Assembly: GCA_934597175.1 (NCBI GenBank)
Contig: CAKTQR010000004.1
Location: 23,271-87,270, forward strand
DNA: 64,000 bases
Direction of reading: 5' to 3'
Origin: an uncultured Oscillospiraceae bacterium
GTDB lineage: Bacteria; Bacillota; Clostridia; Oscillospirales; Oscillospiraceae
Shown: one piece after another, positions 16,191 to 23,976 of the stretch
Layout: every line of letters starts with the position of its first letter
Position numbering within the stretch: position 1 is the first letter of the stretch
The notes under the pieces: model-generated
Databases searched by the model: none
Told to the model about the DNA's origin: nothing
Seen by the model: only the letters and a program-made list of their open reading frames with translations
Program-made: the position numbers and the translations under genes

Positions 16191-16204
16191 ATCAAATATA
16201 CGAC

Positions 16205-16236
16205 ATTAAGGAGCACTGATGGCAGTGCTCCTTAAT
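16205..16236. other. Perfect 14-bp hairpin between cbiM and cbiQ
   Basis: ATTAAGGAGCACTG - ATGG - CAGTGCTCCTTAAT. No T-run on either side, so a stabilising or processing hairpin is more likely than a terminator. Confidence 0.6.
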
Positions 16237-16242
16237 GCTTTA

Positions 16243-16519
16243 GTTGACGGAAGCCGAACTCCTGTCGTCTGTCAGTGTGCCCTTTCGGTGCTTTTCACCT
16301 TTTTTGCTTTGCCGGGTTACGACCCGCCTTCACCAAAGAAAGCCGAAAATCCCTCGAAAAACACGACTGACAGATGCCTTGCAGTTTTGACGGAGCAGAT
16401 TTTTGCTCAGGCAAAGATAAAGCCCGACGGGCATAATGGAGATATATGGGCTAGGGGTTTAGCGAAGCATGGGCGGAAATCTGCCCGTCAAAACCGACAG
16501 GCGTTCAGCTGCCGTCAAC
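16243..16519 (+). repeat. Dispersed structured element, family 1, copy R1
   Basis: The element is bounded by GTTGACGG (16243-16250) and CCGTCAAC (16512-16519). The left arm GAACTCCTGTCG pairs with the right arm CGACAGGCGTTC apart from one or two bases. Inside are CTGTCAG/CTGACAG and GTTTTGA/TCAAAAC pairs and the conserved core GGCAAAGATAAAGCCCGACG (16410-16429). It lies in the cbiM-cbiQ gap, antisense to both genes, and ends 13 bases from the cbiM stop. An open frame crosses it, but no ribosome site or homology supports a protein. Confidence 0.85.
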
Positions 16520-16532
16520 TCAGAAGGGGTGG

Positions 16533-17597
16533 TTATTGTTTAGCTTTGTGTTTCTTTCTGAAAATGCCCCCCAGTGCGCAGACACCGATGGCGACTGCTG
16601 CGACTATCGCCGAGCCGACAAGGCCGGACACGCTCGTACCGGCGGCGCTGTCGCTGTCGGAAAAGGAGTAGTCGGGCAGGAAAGCGGTCTTTTCCTGAAT
16701 CTTGGCGGCGCTGTCGGCAGCGGAGCTGGACACGCCGTAGTTATCCTCGTCAAGGCCCATGTTCTGACTGTAGCCGGCGTCGGAGTTTCCGAACAGCGAC
16801 CACTCAAGACCGTCGGGGTTGGAGCTTGCAAAAAGGCTCAGTCCGCCGCCGACGACTATGACGACAACTGCCAGCACGGCAATGAGCTTTTTCATACTCA
16901 TCCTGTCGGTCGTCTCGCCGGACATCGAGACATCCTTAATGAGCTCGGGTCTCGACTCATACACAAAGGTGAGCACAGCCGCCGTCACAAGACCTTCGAT
17001 AAGGCCGATGGCGAGGTGGATAGGCTGCATGATGCCGCAGAAGGCAGCAAAGGGAAGCTCGGTGATGCCGGAAAGCGAGGTCTCCACGACGACGGAGAAA
17101 GCGCCCAGCTGAAGCGTGAGCACGCAGCCGAGGATGGACGCCGTGATAATTCTTGCACGCTGCGCCGCCTTGGTGCTCATTTTGCCAAACCACTTGCTGC
17201 GCATGATGGGTCTCCAAATGAGATAGTAGCCGACGAAGCAGCCGTAAAACGCCATGTTCCACACATTTGCGCCCAGCGCCAGAAGTCCGCCGTCGCCGAA
17301 AAACAGGCTTTGTATCGCAAGAATGACTATCATCGACAAAAAGCCCGCCTGCGGGCCTAATAGCCCGGTCAGCAGCATGCCGCCGCACATGTGACCGGAT
17401 GAGCCCGTGCCGGGGATGGTGTAATTTATCATCTGTCCGGCGAAAACGAGCGCCGCCGTGACAGCCATGACGGGGAGCTTTTTCGAGTCCTCGTCCTCTT
17501 TTTTGAGCTTGTGTACGGATGCTCCGGCAACTGCGCCGGAGGCTACATACATCGTTGCCGCAACCGCAGGTGCGAGCAGAGCGTCAGCCATATGCAT
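16533..17597 (-). CDS. cbiM: CbiM-type cobalt/nickel ECF transporter substrate-binding membrane protein, CbiN/PDGLE-like tail
   Basis: The 354-residue product begins MHMADALLAP; the N-terminal Met-His of the CbiM/NikM family is part of the metal site, which fixes the start at 17597 (GAGGA upstream). It has seven or so membrane segments (HMCGGMLLTGLLGPQAGF; GIMQPIHLAIGLIEGLVTAAVL). The region after about residue 230 adds a membrane segment, an extracellular loop and a final membrane helix ending FRKKHKAKQ, as in fused CbiN/PDGLE domains. Cobalt is the favoured substrate given the B12 locus in this window, but nickel cannot be excluded. Confidence 0.92.
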   Translation of the reverse strand: MHMADALLAPAVAATMYVASGAVAGASVHKLKKEDEDSKKLPVMAVTAALVFAGQMINYTIPGTGSSGHMCGGMLLTGLLGPQAGFLSMIVILAIQSLFFGDGGLLALGANVWNMAFYGCFVGYYLIWRPIMRSKWFGKMSTKAAQRARIITASILGCVLTLQLGAFSVVVETSLSGITELPFAAFCGIMQPIHLAIGLIEGLVTAAVLTFVYESRPELIKDVSMSGETTDRMSMKKLIAVLAVVVIVVGGGLSLFASSNPDGLEWSLFGNSDAGYSQNMGLDEDNYGVSSSAADSAAKIQEKTAFLPDYSFSDSDSAAGTSVSGLVGSAIVAAVAIGVCALGGIFRKKHKAKQ

Positions 17598-17686
17598 ATC
17601 GGAAATTCCTCGTTTCTTTTCTCAGGTTGTTTACACTTTAACATACGCATTTTTGCTCCACAAGCCCCCCCGGGGGATAAAAATTT

Positions 17687-17727
17687 CAAAAAAATTGTCC
17701 TCTGATGTTCAAAACACCAGAGGACAA
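17687..17727 (-). terminator. Terminator of the lipoprotein gene
   Basis: TTGTCCTCTG/CAGAGGACAA stem; on the minus strand it is followed by a T-rich run. Confidence 0.8.
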
Positions 17728-17730
17728 CCC

Positions 17731-18135
17731 TCAGCCGTGATAATTGCCGGTAGCTGAATCAACGCATACATAGGGGACGATCTGCCCGTTTATCTTGACA
17801 TAAGCCTGATAGCTCGTGCCGCCGATAAACTCGTAGTGATCGACCTCAACGCCGTACTTTTCCTTGAGGTCGGCCTCAAACTCCGTCTTCCACGCATCGC
17901 CCGTGGGCTTGGGCGTCTGGGTGGGTGTATCGGTGGGCTTTGGAGTGAATGACGGGCCGACGGGGTCGATGGTCACCTGCGGTCCGGGCTTTGCGCTGAC
18001 AGGCTGCGTTGCCGGCACGGAGGTCGCAGGTATGCTCACGGAGCTGTCATACCCGCCGCAGGCGGTGACCGAAAAGGCGGCTATGAGTATAATGACGAGC
18101 GCCAATGCAATGGCGGGTATGTGCTTTGCTGACAT
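17731..18135 (-). CDS. Small lipoprotein with Pro/Thr linker
   Basis: The 134-residue product has a lipoprotein signal (AFSVTAC, lipidated Cys near residue 26), a Pro/Thr-rich spacer (about 40-80, PKPTDTPTQTPKPTG) and a ~50-residue globular end (KYGVEVDHYEFIGGTSYQAYVKINGQIVPYV). No family recognised. It follows the anti-sigma gene by 16 bases and shares its strand, so it may be a cell-envelope member of the same sigma-factor operon. Confidence 0.75.
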   Translation of the reverse strand: MSAKHIPAIALALVIILIAAFSVTACGGYDSSVSIPATSVPATQPVSAKPGPQVTIDPVGPSFTPKPTDTPTQTPKPTGDAWKTEFEADLKEKYGVEVDHYEFIGGTSYQAYVKINGQIVPYVCVDSATGNYHG

Positions 18136-18151
18136 GATTATGTCTCTCCTC

Positions 18152-19099
18152 TCAAGGAATTACGCTGAAATCGAAGATATCCGCAAACGCTTCCATCGTC
18201 TCACGGGAAAGCGGGGCGGCCTCGGTGTCGCCGGGGGTGCGCAGGAGGTTGATGACTACATAGGACTTGCCCAGATCCGCAATGATAAGCTGCTTTTTTG
18301 CCGAGGTGCACATCAGAAGCTCGATGCCGTTGGGGGTCGTGTGCTGCCACTGAGTGTAGTCGTCGATGCTTCCGACATTCAAAAGCGCCGTCGAGAACGA
18401 GCCCTTCATGTTGCGGATAAACTGATAGCTGACGGGCTGCTTGAGGTCGGTGCCCGTGATGGCGGCATCGCCGTCAAAGCGGAACGAGCCGTCGGAATAG
18501 ACAAAGCCCTGATAAACATTGTTGACGAAGTTGTTGCCGCTGGGGGCGTAGATAACGCCCGTGCCTGCAAGGGAGAAAAATTCGTCCTCGGTTGCGGGCT
18601 CTTTGAAGCCTTCAAGCAGCTTCAGCGAGTATTTCTCGCAGATGCGGTCGATCTCGTCTGCCATCTCCTGCGTGTAGCAGATATATGCGTTGTACTTTTC
18701 CTCAAAGCCCGTGGGCTTGTTGCCGACCGAGGCGAGGATGCTGCCGTCTGCGTCGTAGCTTTGCAGGAAGGTCTGCCACTCGGCTGCCGCCTGCCACTCG
18801 GGACTGTTCTCCTTGCCCTGGAGGCTGATGTAGTCGCCTGCGGCAAAGCCGCCCTGCGTCGTCTCGGGATTCGTCATCAAAAATGCGTCACGCAGACCAA
18901 ACCAGTCGGCGGCGTAGGCTGTGGCGGCCAGTGCAAACATTGCGGCGACCACGGCGGCGACGAGAAGAAGCTTAGGTCTTGCCGGGCGGGTCTTGTGCGG
19001 AGCCTGCACAGCGGCACTTATATTCCGGAACATCCTTGCCTTGGCAAGCTCGCTCGGCGACATGGCGTCGTAGGCGTTTCGGATATGGTCGTTATTCAT
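18152..19099 (-). CDS. Membrane-anchored anti-sigma-like protein
   Basis: The ~315-residue product has a cytoplasmic N-terminus (MNNDHIRNAYDAMSPSELAKARMF), one membrane segment at about residues 45-62 (PKLLLVAAVVAAMFALAATAYA) and a large extracellular domain. This is the usual layout of Firmicutes anti-sigma factors paired with ECF sigma genes. The ATG at 19099 is preferred because AGGAG is 8 bases upstream; an ATG 18 bases earlier overlaps that site. It starts 25 bases after the sigma-factor stop, supporting co-transcription. The extracellular signal is unknown. Confidence 0.75.
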   Translation of the reverse strand: MNNDHIRNAYDAMSPSELAKARMFRNISAAVQAPHKTRPARPKLLLVAAVVAAMFALAATAYAADWFGLRDAFLMTNPETTQGGFAAGDYISLQGKENSPEWQAAAEWQTFLQSYDADGSILASVGNKPTGFEEKYNAYICYTQEMADEIDRICEKYSLKLLEGFKEPATEDEFFSLAGTGVIYAPSGNNFVNNVYQGFVYSDGSFRFDGDAAITGTDLKQPVSYQFIRNMKGSFSTALLNVGSIDDYTQWQHTTPNGIELLMCTSAKKQLIIADLGKSYVVINLLRTPGDTEAAPLSRETMEAFADIFDFSVIP

Positions 19100-19123
19100 A
19101 GGAACATCTCCTTTCATGGCGGC

Positions 19124-19627
19124 TCAGGCGTCGGCGGTGTCGCCCAGAGAGCGCTTGAGAAGCTTGCGTGCCCGTGCAAGGCGGGTGCGTATCGTCGCAT
19201 CCGGCCGCTTGAGCATTTTTGCGATCTCCGGGGTAGAGTAGCCCTCGTAATAATACATGTACACGATGGTCTTGTACTCGTTCGGCAGTGCCATTATCGC
19301 CCGCAGTGTCTCGCCCGAGTCAAAGTTCTGCTCGAAGCCGAGCTCGATGTGCTCGTCGATATCCTGCGTTTTTCTGCGCCAGCTCTTGATCTCGTTTTTG
19401 CAGAGATTCGATGCCGTCACGATAAACCACGCTTTTTCGTGGCGTTCCGACTCGAACTTCACATCACGGTCCAGATAGCGGAGGAAGGTGTCCTGCGACA
19501 GATCCTCCGCATCTGCACTGTTTTTCAAAAAAGAGAAGCAAATACGGTAAACGGCGTCAATGTTGCGCGCATACACATCGGAAAATCCCTGTTTAGTTTC
19601 GCTGTATGGGGTCGGGATAACGCTCAC
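19124..19627 (-). CDS. ECF-type RNA polymerase sigma factor
   Basis: The 167-residue product shows sigma-70 region 2 (YRICFSFLKNSADAEDLSQDTFLRYL, residues about 30-55) and region 4 (LPNEYKTIVYMYYYEGYSTPEIAKMLKRPDATIRTRLARARKLL, about 112-155), separated by a short linker: a group IV (ECF) sigma factor. It is followed by an anti-sigma-like membrane protein and a lipoprotein, so it probably answers an envelope signal and autoregulates this operon. I could not assign a specific ECF promoter. Confidence 0.93.
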   Translation of the reverse strand: MSVIPTPYSETKQGFSDVYARNIDAVYRICFSFLKNSADAEDLSQDTFLRYLDRDVKFESERHEKAWFIVTASNLCKNEIKSWRRKTQDIDEHIELGFEQNFDSGETLRAIMALPNEYKTIVYMYYYEGYSTPEIAKMLKRPDATIRTRLARARKLLKRSLGDTADA

Positions 19628-19642
19628 CGTCCTTTCAATAAG

Positions 19643-19735
19643 AATGGGAATTAAGACGAAGTAGTGAGTTATAGTTATATGTTAAGGCCATAAGGTTTGT
19701 CGGAAGCGTTTGTTTGATGTGTCTTAATTCCCATT
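19643..19735. repeat. 15-bp perfect inverted repeat upstream of the sigma gene
   Basis: AATGGGAATTAAGAC (19643-19657) and GTCTTAATTCCCATT (19721-19735) are exact reverse complements enclosing 63 bases. It begins 16 bases before the sigma-factor start. It could be a leader structure, an operator pair or the ends of a tiny insertion. Confidence 0.7.
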
Positions 19736-19778
19736 CACTTAAGAGACAAACGAAGCGGCAAAAGTGTTTCAAAAATTA

Positions 19779-19803
19779 TGCGCAGTATGTTTTATACTGC
19801 GCA
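19779..19803 (-). terminator. Perfect hairpin, possible minus-strand terminator
   Basis: TGCGCAGTAT - GTTTT - ATACTGCGCA; on the minus strand it is followed by a T-rich stretch, so it could end minus-strand transcripts coming from 20.2 kb. Confidence 0.55.
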
Positions 19804-19815
19804 GCTGGTGACCTA

Positions 19816-19944
19816 TTGACTTTGCGGGGTGTTGGTGGTATTATCATAAACAAGAGGGGCGACCGTTGCAGCGGTCTCGGCTAACCTCTGTAAGTTTATA
19901 GCTTGGAAATTAGCCGTTCTCGTGCTGGGGGGCGGTTATTTTTT
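19816..19944 (+). ncRNA. Candidate small RNA 1 with its own promoter
   Basis: Promoter TTGACT (19816-19821), 17-base spacer, TATTAT (19839-19844). The transcript, starting near 19851, would fold GACCG/CGGTC and CGGCTAA/TTAGCCG hairpins and end at a T6 run (19939-19944) after a G-rich stretch. No convincing reading frame is present. The next small-RNA unit starts 10 bases later with a near-copy of this promoter. Confidence 0.55.
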
Positions 19945-19953
19945 GCAGGGCTC

Positions 19954-20096
19954 TTGACTTTGCCTGCCGCCGATGCTATTATAAAGACACAAAGGGCGAT
20001 GACCAATGGTCAGCTCAAAAAAGTTGGATAGTGAAAGTAAGACAAAAGCTTACCCGCAAAACCGTCACTTGCCAGAGTGGCGGTTTTGCTTTTTTA
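19954..20096 (+). ncRNA. Candidate small RNA 2 (possible antitoxin RNA)
   Basis: Promoter TTGACT (19954-19959), 17-base spacer, TATTAT (19977-19982), sharing TTGACTTTGC with the promoter of small RNA 1. The ~108-nt transcript contains GATGACC/GGTCA and GTAAG/CTTAC stems and ends in a strong terminator (GCAAAACCG...CGGTTTTGC then T6, 20056-20096). It converges on, and overlaps, the 3' part of the minus-strand mRNA for the 27-residue peptide at 20065-20148. Confidence 0.6.
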
Positions 20097-20148
20097 CTCT
20101 AATCGAGATAGTATATCTTCCGATATGTATCGTTAGTGTAATCGGCAT
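20065..20148 (-). CDS. 27-residue basic amphipathic peptide, candidate type I toxin
   Basis: This short frame, below usual gene-caller limits, begins MPITLTIHIGRYTISIRV and ends with a basic tail (KKQNRHSGK). It alternates hydrophobic and polar residues, which suggests a beta or membrane-active peptide. A purine-rich site (GAGGGGGTG) lies about 8 bases before the ATG, and a good minus-strand promoter lies at 20204-20233. Its 3' end is complementary to the terminator of plus-strand small RNA 2. I infer a type I toxin-antitoxin pair; alternatively it is a fortuitous frame in a regulatory RNA. Confidence 0.5.
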   Translation of the reverse strand: MPITLTIHIGRYTISIRVKKQNRHSGK

Positions 20149-20203
20149 AAGCGCACCCCCTCTCGGGTGGTGTAGCTGACCGCCTCGCCCTTTGCTTGGT
20201 ACT

Positions 20204-20233
20204 AATATAGTGCATACGATGCACATCTGTCAA
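20204..20233 (-). promoter_or_regulatory. Minus-strand promoter with palindromic operator
   Basis: On the minus strand TTGACA (plus 20228-20233), 18-base spacer, TATATT (plus 20204-20209). The spacer contains the perfect palindrome GTGCATACGATGCAC (20210-20224), a likely repressor site. Confidence 0.65.
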
Positions 20234-20301
20234 GTTTTGCAAACAAAATGTATATACTTTCTGTCGGGGAAATGGTATTATCATAGCCGGAGGTGCCAGA
20301 G

Positions 20302-21159
20302 ATGATATATGTTTACCCCGATTTTTATTTTGACTTTTCCTGCACCGCATCACGCTGCCGCCACAGCTGCTGCCGGGGCTGGGAGATAGACATAGACGAG
20401 GACACGCTGGCGCTGTATGACGGGCTCACGGGCGAGATAGGCGACACGGTGCGCCGCAGCATCGAGCGCGCACCGACGCCGCATTTTGTACTTACGGAAA
20501 GCGAGGACTGCCCGTTTTTGCAGCCGGACGGCCTGTGCAGACTCATACTAAAGCTCGGCGAGGAAAGTCTGTGCGACATCTGCGCCGAGCACCCGAGGTT
20601 TTATAACGAGCACCCCGACCGCATCGAGGCGGGCCTCGGCCTGTGCTGCGAGGAGGCGGTGCGCCTGCTATTAGAGCGGGACACGCCGCTTGAACTCATC
20701 GTCGAGACCGACGGCGAAGAGCCCGAGCCGACTGTGCGTGACGACATTTTCGCCATCCTTGCCGAGCAGAGCATGCCATTATCTGAGCGCATGGACAGGG
20801 CGCTCACGCTTGTCGGGGCAGCGATGCCCGAGTTCACGCTTTCGCAGCTTGCAGAGCTTTACCTCGGGCTTGAGCGGCTCGACGACGAGTGGACGGGCTG
20901 CCTTGAGCGCCTTGAGCTTAATGCTCCGCTGCCGCAGCCTGTGGGGATGAGGTACGAGCGCCTGGCGGAATATTTCGTCTACCGCCACTTTGACGAAGCG
21001 CTGCCGCAGACGCTTTCGTTTGCATTTTTGAGCGTGCGGCTGCTGTGTGCGCTCGAAAATTTGTGCCCGCAGGAGCTATCCGAGCTTGTGCGGCTATATT
21101 CGTCGGAGATCGAGTATTCGGACGAAAATGTCGAAAAGGTACAGAGTTTTCTTGCATGA
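20302..21159 (+). CDS. FliB-like protein (flagellin lysine-N-methylase family)
   Basis: The 285-residue product has the FliB-type N-terminus: YPDFYFDFSCTASRCRHSCCRGW, then CPFLQPDGLCRL, LCDICAEHPRFYN and GLCCEEA. The cysteine-rich pattern likely holds an Fe-S or Zn site. Family members are annotated as flagellin lysine-N-methylases, but many lie in genomes without flagella, and none of the neighbours is flagellar, so the actual substrate is uncertain. GGAGG (20289-20293) is 8 bases before the ATG at 20302. Confidence 0.82.
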   Translation: MIYVYPDFYFDFSCTASRCRHSCCRGWEIDIDEDTLALYDGLTGEIGDTVRRSIERAPTPHFVLTESEDCPFLQPDGLCRLILKLGEESLCDICAEHPRFYNEHPDRIEAGLGLCCEEAVRLLLERDTPLELIVETDGEEPEPTVRDDIFAILAEQSMPLSERMDRALTLVGAAMPEFTLSQLAELYLGLERLDDEWTGCLERLELNAPLPQPVGMRYERLAEYFVYRHFDEALPQTLSFAFLSVRLLCALENLCPQELSELVRLYSSEIEYSDENVEKVQSFLA

Positions 21160-21205
21160 CGGCAAAATAAACCAACAATTTTCGTCAATTCCTTAACGCT
21201 GTCTA

Positions 21206-21234
21206 TTGAAAATCGGGCGGCGGGAGCATATAAT
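21206..21234 (+). promoter_or_regulatory. Promoter of the aldehyde oxidoreductase operon
   Basis: TTGAAA (21206-21211), 17-base spacer, TATAAT (21229-21234), 82 bases before the first start codon. Confidence 0.75.
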
Positions 21235-21315
21235 TGCTATTATATATAAAGTATAGCTGACGGATCGGCGTAATTTTATCGGTAATAATCAAATTTCAAC
21301 ATACGAGGGGATCAT

Positions 21316-23037
21316 ATGGCAAACTATTCGGCGTACATGGACAAGGTCATATTGTTTGACCTTGGGACACAGGAGACCTCGGTCTTGCCGTGGTCGGATG
21401 AGGACAGGGGAAGATACATAGGCGGCAGCGCAATGGCGGCAAAGCTTTTGGAGAGCAGCAAAAACGCCGCCGACCTTATCGTTATCACCACCGGCCCTCT
21501 CACGGGAACGGGCGCACCGGGCTCGAACTACTTTAACATCTCGGCAGTGTCGCCGCTGACGGGCGAGGTGTCTCATTCAAGCTGCGGCGGCAACTTCGGC
21601 CTGTACCTCAAAAAGGCAGGCATCGATGCACTGGTCTTAAAAGGCTCGTGCGACAAGCCCATGTGGCTCAGCATACTTAACGACCACTTCACGCTGCACA
21701 AGGCGGGTGGCCTTTGGGGAAAGACCGTCTCCACGACCAATGCCGAGCTTCAGGCGGCGATCGACGAGGAGCGCAGCTGCCGTGTCAAGTGCGGCATGCT
21801 CGCCATCGGCCCTGCGGGCGAAAACGGCGCAGCTATAGCAACGGTCGCAAGCGGCGATAACGACGCCTGCACCTGCTCATTAGGTGCAGTGTTCGGTGCA
21901 AAAAAGCTCAAGGCGATAGTCGTCACCGGCAACCACGACATCAGCATTGCCGACGAGGAAAAGGCGCTTGAAAACCACAAGCAGTGGGCGCAGCATCTGC
22001 ACCAGCACCCCATCACCGGCGAGCTTTTGCCCAAGCGAGGCAGCATCGGCTTTGTCGAGCGTTTGCAGCAGGTGAGTCTTTTGCCGACGGAGAACTTCTC
22101 CAAGGCAAGCTGCGACTTTGCGCACGAGATAGGCGGCGAGGTTTTTGCCGATAAGTACAATGTCGTCAACCGTGGCTGCACCTACTGCCCGATAAGATGC
22201 GAGCGCTCTGCAATGTGCGAGGGCGAGGTCGTCAAGGGTCCGAGCCTGAACGCTGCGGTGCTTTTGGGCAGCAATATCTTAAACTCCGACATGAAGCTCA
22301 TCGTCCGCTGGACCAAGCAGCTGCACGAGCTCGGCCTTGACCTTACGCATACGGCGAAGGCCATCGCATGGGCAATGCAGGCTCGCAGCGAGGGCGTTTG
22401 GAAGACCGAGCTTCAGTTTGGCATAACGACGAACATTTCCGACACCTTTGCCGCCATCGCCCTCAAAACGGGCATCGGCGAGGAGCTGGCAGCAGGCTGC
22501 GCAGCCCTCGGCAAGAAGTACGGCGGAGAGTTTGCGTACATGTTCACCGACCTTGCAGGCGCTGCCGCAAAGACTTATGTCGGCTTTAACGGCGCACTGG
22601 CAGACTACGCCGAGCGCTACATTGACGCTGCCCTGAACGCAGGTCAGTGCCCCTATGTTGCACTGGCGCTCATCCCCGAATTCATGGTCACAAAGCCCAA
22701 CGGCATCAAGGCGGCCGCCGCAAGAAAGCTTGCTCCGCTTGCACCGGTTGCGGCAAAGATAATAAGCGTCCTGCCCGAAACGGTCGGCGATAAGCTGCCC
22801 GTGACCTTCCTCACGAGGGAGCTGCGCTATTCTGTCGGCATGAGCCTCACCCTTGACGCACTTGTTAAGACCGGCACGGCGGACGCAGTCGAGCTTCCCA
22901 AGCCCATGCTCAAGGCGTATAAGGCGGTAAACGCATTTTCCGTCTCCGATTGCGTGGCAAAGCTCAAGGAAACCGCCGAGAAGCTCGGCAGCATGGATAA
23001 AGACGAGCTTTTAGCCAAGCTCGGCATCAAGGAATAA
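21316..23037 (+). CDS. Tungsten-dependent aldehyde:ferredoxin oxidoreductase family catalytic subunit (WorL-like)
   Basis: The 573-residue product matches the AOR family: N-terminal YIGGSAMAAKLL, the tungstopterin-binding TTGPLTGTGAPGSNYFNISAVSPLTGEVSHSSCGGNFG (about 55-95), the cluster-binding CTYCPIRCE (about 290) and a distal Cys near the C-terminus (VSDCVAKL). Such enzymes oxidise aldehydes to acids at a bis-pterin W centre in the cytoplasm. It is somewhat shorter than the ~605-residue archaeal enzyme. It heads an operon with a four-cluster ferredoxin, NuoE-, NuoF- and hydrogenase-like genes, the layout of electron-bifurcating W-oxidoreductases of gut anaerobes. Confidence 0.9.
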   Translation: MANYSAYMDKVILFDLGTQETSVLPWSDEDRGRYIGGSAMAAKLLESSKNAADLIVITTGPLTGTGAPGSNYFNISAVSPLTGEVSHSSCGGNFGLYLKKAGIDALVLKGSCDKPMWLSILNDHFTLHKAGGLWGKTVSTTNAELQAAIDEERSCRVKCGMLAIGPAGENGAAIATVASGDNDACTCSLGAVFGAKKLKAIVVTGNHDISIADEEKALENHKQWAQHLHQHPITGELLPKRGSIGFVERLQQVSLLPTENFSKASCDFAHEIGGEVFADKYNVVNRGCTYCPIRCERSAMCEGEVVKGPSLNAAVLLGSNILNSDMKLIVRWTKQLHELGLDLTHTAKAIAWAMQARSEGVWKTELQFGITTNISDTFAAIALKTGIGEELAAGCAALGKKYGGEFAYMFTDLAGAAAKTYVGFNGALADYAERYIDAALNAGQCPYVALALIPEFMVTKPNGIKAAAARKLAPLAPVAAKIISVLPETVGDKLPVTFLTRELRYSVGMSLTLDALVKTGTADAVELPKPMLKAYKAVNAFSVSDCVAKLKETAEKLGSMDKDELLAKLGIKE

Positions 23038-23050
23038 GGGGGGCGAGGTA

Positions 23051-23491
23051 ATGGCATACAGAATCAACGAAAGCGTGTGCAACGGCTGCGACGCATGTGT
23101 CACCGCCTGTCCCACGCAGGCGATCTCCGGCGTGCAGCACGAGGTGCACAGCATTGACCCGGATAAGTGCGTTTCCTGCAACCTGTGCATGAATTTGTGC
23201 AAGAACTTTGCGATAAGAAGCGGCATGCAAAACGAAATAATCGAGCATGACGAGTGGCCCATCCCGCATGTCGACCCGGCAGTCTGCAACGGCTGCTCGG
23301 CCTGCGTCGAGATATGCCCCATGTATGTGCTGCGCATCTCCGAGCCCAAGTTCAGGGGCGACACGGGAACTATAGCCGAGCTTACGGACATTGACCTTTG
23401 CATCGGCTGCGAAAAGTGCGCAAAGCACTGCCCCGTGGGCGCTATCACCATGGTCAAGCGCCTTGTCGCAAACGAGAAGGAGGAAGAGTAA
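23051..23491 (+). CDS. Polyferredoxin with four [4Fe-4S] motifs (WorS-like)
   Basis: The 146-residue product carries four CxxCxxCxxxC motifs (CNGCDACVTACP, CVSCNLCMNLCK, CNGCSACVEICP, CIGCEKCAKHCP), enough for four [4Fe-4S] clusters, arranged as two dicluster ferredoxin halves. It lies 13 bases after the AOR gene and overlaps the next gene by one base. It is probably the small electron-transfer subunit bound to the tungsten enzyme, wiring it to the NuoF-like flavin subunit. Confidence 0.92.
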   Translation: MAYRINESVCNGCDACVTACPTQAISGVQHEVHSIDPDKCVSCNLCMNLCKNFAIRSGMQNEIIEHDEWPIPHVDPAVCNGCSACVEICPMYVLRISEPKFRGDTGTIAELTDIDLCIGCEKCAKHCPVGAITMVKRLVANEKEEE

Positions 23492-23976
23492 TGCCCGGGA
23501 TAGATTACGGATTCATCGACTCCGTGCTCGAGCAGCACGGCTATGACAGAACAAGGATAATCGCTATCATGCAGGATATCCAGAAGCAGTACCGCTATCT
23601 GCCCAGAGAGGTCATTGTTTACATCGGCGAAAAGCTGCACATGACCCCGGCAAAGCTCTACGGTGTTGCGACATTTTATAAGAACTTCTCGCTCGACCCC
23701 AAGGGCAAGTATGTCATCAAGGTCTGCGACGGCACTGCGTGCCATGTCCGCAAATCGGCGGATATCCAGCAGGCGTTTTACGACAGCACCGGCATGACGC
23801 CGGACGACAGCATGTCCGCAGACGGCCTGTTTTCCATCGAGCGTGTCGCCTGCCTGGGCGCATGCGGTCTTGCACCGGTGTGCATGGTAAACGATATCGT
23901 CCATGCACAGATGACGCCGAAAGAGGCCCGCAGACTTATCGCTGAGTTAAGGGAGGCTGAGAAGGATGAAGCTTGA
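23491..23976 (+). CDS. NuoE-like [2Fe-2S] subunit
   Basis: The 161-residue product is a NuoE/HndA-type thioredoxin-fold [2Fe-2S] protein: an N-terminal helical part (MQDIQKQYRYLPREVIVYIGEKLHM), LYGVATFYKNFSL, then ligands in CDGTACHVR and CLGACGLAP. The start ATG at 23491 overlaps the previous stop (taATG). It normally caps the NuoF flavin subunit in NADH-linked hydrogenases and bifurcating enzymes. It overlaps the NuoF gene by 11 bases. Confidence 0.93.
   Translation: MPGIDYGFIDSVLEQHGYDRTRIIAIMQDIQKQYRYLPREVIVYIGEKLHMTPAKLYGVATFYKNFSLDPKGKYVIKVCDGTACHVRKSADIQQAFYDSTGMTPDDSMSADGLFSIERVACLGACGLAPVCMVNDIVHAQMTPKEARRLIAELREAEKDEA

Noticed and set aside
16219..16671. Open frame across element R1 (and similar frames at 33738-33989 and 49393-49602 sharing KIKPDGHNGHIW-like translation)
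   Set aside because: The shared translation reflects the conserved core of the repeat; R3 breaks it, starts are not conserved and no ribosome sites precede them. Stem covariation fits an RNA/DNA structure better than a peptide.
17864..19654. 596-codon plus-strand frame opposite the lipoprotein, anti-sigma and sigma genes
   Set aside because: It covers three good minus-strand genes with ribosome sites and known domains.
20099..20353. 84-codon minus-strand frame upstream of the FliB-like gene
   Set aside because: Its first half runs antisense to the FliB-like gene without a ribosome site; only the short frame 20065-20148, in another phase and with promoter and ribosome site, is supported.
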